Positions 62,607-64,000 of a stretch of 64,000 nucleotides of DNA are shown piece after piece. The notes beneath the pieces are model-generated. The model had not been told where the DNA came from. It saw only the letters and a program-made list of their open reading frames with translations, and did not search any database. The position numbers and the translations under genes were made by a program. The stretch's first letter is position 1. The number at the start of each line of letters is the position of its first letter. This DNA is from Vitis vinifera. Lineage: Eukaryota; Streptophyta; Magnoliopsida; Vitales; Vitaceae. The DNA lies in NCBI RefSeq assembly GCF_030704535.1, contig NC_081822.1, forward strand, positions 10,595,001-10,659,000, given 5' to 3'.

Positions 62607-64000
62607 CTGCAACCACCAAAAATTAAAATGCTTTGAATATTCACACCACTGGGCATAACTTCTCTTAATAGAATAAATTAGGAGAGAATTTTGTGCATTA
62701 TTGATGAGAAGCAATGAGGAAAAGAACAAAGAGATAAAATCTAGTTGGTAAAAATGTTTAAGCAAATGAAAACCATTACAACATGAACATTGTCCGATAT
62801 CTCCAAAATTGAGAAATCTATCTTCACTATCACCCCTTTCTCATCAGTTCTAATTAAATTTTGGGTATTCAAACATCCACTTTTAAATCCTTCTATGATT
62901 TACTAGTGCGAAAGTGACCATCTTCTAAAGATGCACGAAACAAAAATCAATGATTTACATTTCCTTTTCCCAAGGATGATGAATGACCCTATTGAAAACA
63001 TTTGAAGTCTTTAGATATGGACTAGAGAACCCAAGCTTCATGATTGATATGATTCCTGGGTAGAAAATCTCTCATGCAAGGTGTGTTGAACACCAGGCCC
63101 TCATTTCTATTTTAAAATTTTGAGGGTTTAGAGGGACAAAAATTCCAGCTTGAGTACTCACCAACACCCATATAAATGCAAAATGAAATTCATGCTTCAT
63201 AACAGTAAACACAGACTAAGATGCTTAGGGTGAGCACATATTAGCAACCTAGAAAGATCAAGAAAACCACATTAGATATCTCAATAGAGAAAGCTTCAGA
63301 ATGCTTGGGACCACAAATCATAAAATCAGTGTAACTTTATTTTTGTGGGCATAAAGTTTAAAAATTAATATAATATAAAGAACAATACAATAAATCCTTC
63401 GGATTTTGAGTCCAAGCTGCCTTTTAGCAGCACAATATATTTTTCATATTAATATAGGTCTTTTACTGCTTCATTAATTGTCAGTCTAATTCAAAATTAG
63501 TGGACAGTTCAATCTAGCTCACCATAAAATATGTCCCACAAAACAAGCAGAAAAATGGGCCTAATTTCTTAAGGGCTCAATTCACTTCTCCTAGTCTCCT
63601 ACAAAATCCTCAAGTGGCTTTTTACAGATCAATTATTAATATAATATCCATCTTCCAAGTGGCCCTTAGTTCAGGTCCTAGTAGTTGTAGCATAACTAAC
63701 CCACAATATTAAGAGAACTGTGTCATCTTGTGAAAACATTTATTTCGAATCTATGGAGTATTAATAACTAGAGTGTTCTCACATTTATTTCCTGATCTTT
63801 CCAAATTTTTGATAATTATACAATGCATGTGCATAGTAGGTATAGGTGCTAATTATATAGGGAAAAAGAACCTAAAATCAAATGTTCCAAGTACACACTT
63901 CCCACACTAAGACTACCTATCACTTTGTCTTAGCTACCAGTTTATAGGATCTTCATGTCACTTAATACTGAGAACAGTGGGACAAAAATCAGGGCCACCG
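62607..64000. other. Intron sequence of the receptor kinase to the window edge
   Basis: The exon starting at 62606 begins inside the codon of HRD, so the preceding exon must exist, yet I find no matching coding stretch here. This is most likely one long intron running off the window. Confidence 0.6.

Noticed and set aside
1-64000. A previously undescribed multi-gene system
   Set aside because: Neighbouring genes belong to unrelated housekeeping families with plant-typical structure; nothing suggests a linked novel pathway.

Overview
The window is nuclear DNA of a eudicot plant. The genes are intron-rich with GT-AG junctions, the intergenic DNA is AT-rich, small non-autonomous DNA transposons (MITEs) are present, and every recognisable protein has a land-plant family. 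Grapevine or a similar woody eudicot is my best guess; this is inference from general look, since no database search was possible. I assembled ten protein-coding genes exon by exon, checking reading phase at each junction.

Left part (1-20.6 kb): a SEC14/CRAL-TRIO lipid-transfer protein (+, 693-4034); a C-terminally anchored protein of the family mislabelled 'erythronate-4-phosphate dehydrogenase' (-, 4857-8328, long intron); a 5 kb gene-poor stretch with a long-TIR MITE; a small basic AT-hook protein (+, 13470-13859); and TYW1, the flavodoxin/radical-SAM enzyme of wybutosine synthesis in tRNA-Phe (-, 15890-20608). Middle part (21-42 kb): a PMT28-like Golgi methyltransferase (-, 21257-26059), a CNNM/DUF21-CBS membrane protein (-, 27820-33247), a class I SAM-dependent methyltransferase of the leucine-carboxyl-methyltransferase superfamily (+, 35673-37501), and an unknown plastid protein with a twin-arginine targeting signal (-, 39782-42010). 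Right part (44.7-64 kb): a HAD-type cytosolic purine 5'-nucleotidase (+, 45824-54603) carrying a Tourist-like MITE in an intron; a gene-poor stretch with a fragment of a Tudor-SN gene, a telomere-like repeat and AT-rich repeats; and the 3' half of an LRR receptor-like kinase (-, 59418 to beyond 62606) whose catalytic motifs are degenerate.

The genes do not form a pathway; they are ordinary housekeeping and membrane or signalling genes. From memory, the series SEC14 / 'erythronate' family / small basic protein / TYW1 / 5'-nucleotidase matches Arabidopsis At1g75170-At1g75210, so this looks like a conserved ancestral block. I found no convincing undescribed system, no tRNA or rRNA, no CRISPR, and no retrovirus-like element that I can support. 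The more unusual observations are an intronic minisatellite in TYW1 that seems seeded by the neighbouring coding exon, a 23-nt microexon in the receptor kinase, and an in-frame upstream exon that could give the nucleotidase a targeting peptide.
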